Shown here: positions 31,492 through 32,043 of the stretch, in pieces | Position numbering within the stretch: position 1 is the stretch's first letter | How the letters are laid out: every line of letters starts with the position of its first letter | NCBI RefSeq assembly: GCF_000003605.2 | Contig: NW_003150758.1 | Span: 196,145 to 228,187, forward strand | DNA: 32,043 nucleotides | Direction of reading: 5' to 3' | Origin: Saccoglossus kowalevskii | Taxonomy: Eukaryota > Hemichordata > Enteropneusta > Harrimaniidae | Position numbers and translations under genes: made by a program | The notes under the pieces: model-generated | What the model was told of the DNA's origin: nothing | The model's database searches: none | The model's input: the letters and a program-made list of their open reading frames with translations, nothing else

Positions 31492-32043
31492 GAGCGCGCG
31501 TCATGTGTAAAATTTGCGGTTTCTAAAGTTTCATCCGCATCGGGTCGACAAATCTGTATATCGACCTTGGCCCGGTATATCTAACTAAATAGTGAAAAAT
31601 GTAATTGACTTTAATAACAAAATTGTACGTATGGAATAAAGCTGTTCTAGGACATGACGTCCGGCTCGAGATGAATGGGTAAAACCCCAAACCATCTATT
31701 AACATATATTTTAAGGGGATCCCGTTCGTTTGAAGGTATTTAGTCAACAATTCTGCACAAAATTTGTATATTTGTAAAAGGAAACACACAGAAAGGGGTC
31801 AATTCTGTTATGACAGAATACGATTTCGGCTTGTGTAGCAGTCACATAAACACAGTATGTTCTTCCTGGGCCGTCGTAAACTAGGGCATAGCAATATCTT
31901 CGATTCTTCGACGCGGTGATTGGGACGTATTCGAAATCACACGTATGTTAGGAGTTCAAAAGAACCTTACGTTCAAAAGTCTCCCCTGTATATTTTTTAT
32001 ATCTTAATTACTCACTAATTTATGACTCTTACATTCATATTTT

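Larger units (their letters stand above)
30906..32043. other. gene-free stretch
   Basis: Holds a G11 run (30929-30939) and a (TGTC)n array (31465-31491). Open frames on both strands at 30756-31048, 31033-31239, 31286-31510 and 31523-31789 are of chance length and lack recognisable domains. Confidence 0.5.

Noticed and set aside
1-32043. CRISPR array, operon, phage or plasmid functions
   Set aside because: No regularly spaced direct repeats with unique spacers, no closely packed long frames and no bacterial or phage protein motifs. Base composition and the LINE and microsatellites indicate an animal nuclear genome.

Overview
This window looks like intergenic or intronic DNA from an animal nuclear genome. 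It is AT-rich (by eye about one third G+C) and full of microsatellites and decayed repeats. It shows no operons, no ribosome-binding-site spaced genes, and no intact protein gene, tRNA or rRNA that I can support. The one clear protein-level match is a dead non-LTR retrotransposon (LINE) at about 23.86-24.56 kb. Its peptide motifs are of a kind I associate with marine invertebrate genomes such as molluscs, hemichordates, cnidarians or amphioxus. I cannot name the phylum.

Layout. 0-3.5 kb is plain AT-rich DNA with a possible minus-strand LINE tail near 740 and a short hairpin at 2750-2780. 3.54-4.40 kb is visibly richer in CpG, with two TATA-like boxes, a perfect NRF-1 site and a Su(H)/RBPJ site; it is the best promoter or enhancer candidate. 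4.4-13 kb is mostly featureless apart from an (ACTAC)22 array (7081-7190), a near-perfect 30-bp minisatellite (8071-8160) and a decayed GATCTC-type repeat (10385-10560). 13.2-16.9 kb holds two local tandem repeats and a diverged pair of direct-orientation elements; a 331-base assembly gap (14031-14361) lies inside the first element. 20.1-23.6 kb holds a second pair of diverged direct-orientation elements, the first carrying a 44-copy (AT)n array. The dead LINE follows. 26.2-27.1 kb has three perfect cAMP-response elements (TGACGTCA) plus one TGACGTAA, and overlaps one copy of a third diverged pair whose partner lies at 30.6-30.9 kb. A short coding-like minus-strand fragment sits at 28270-28448, and a 180-bp tandem duplication at 30052-30411.

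No set of genes works together here. The most notable structure is the repeated occurrence of diverged, same-orientation segment pairs (spacings about 2.3, 2.9 and 3.9 kb) and the possible regulatory islands. Alignments were made by eye, so boundaries of diverged repeats are approximate. I found no convincing new molecular system. Most open frames of 60-125 codons are at the length expected by chance or come from microsatellites and Ns.
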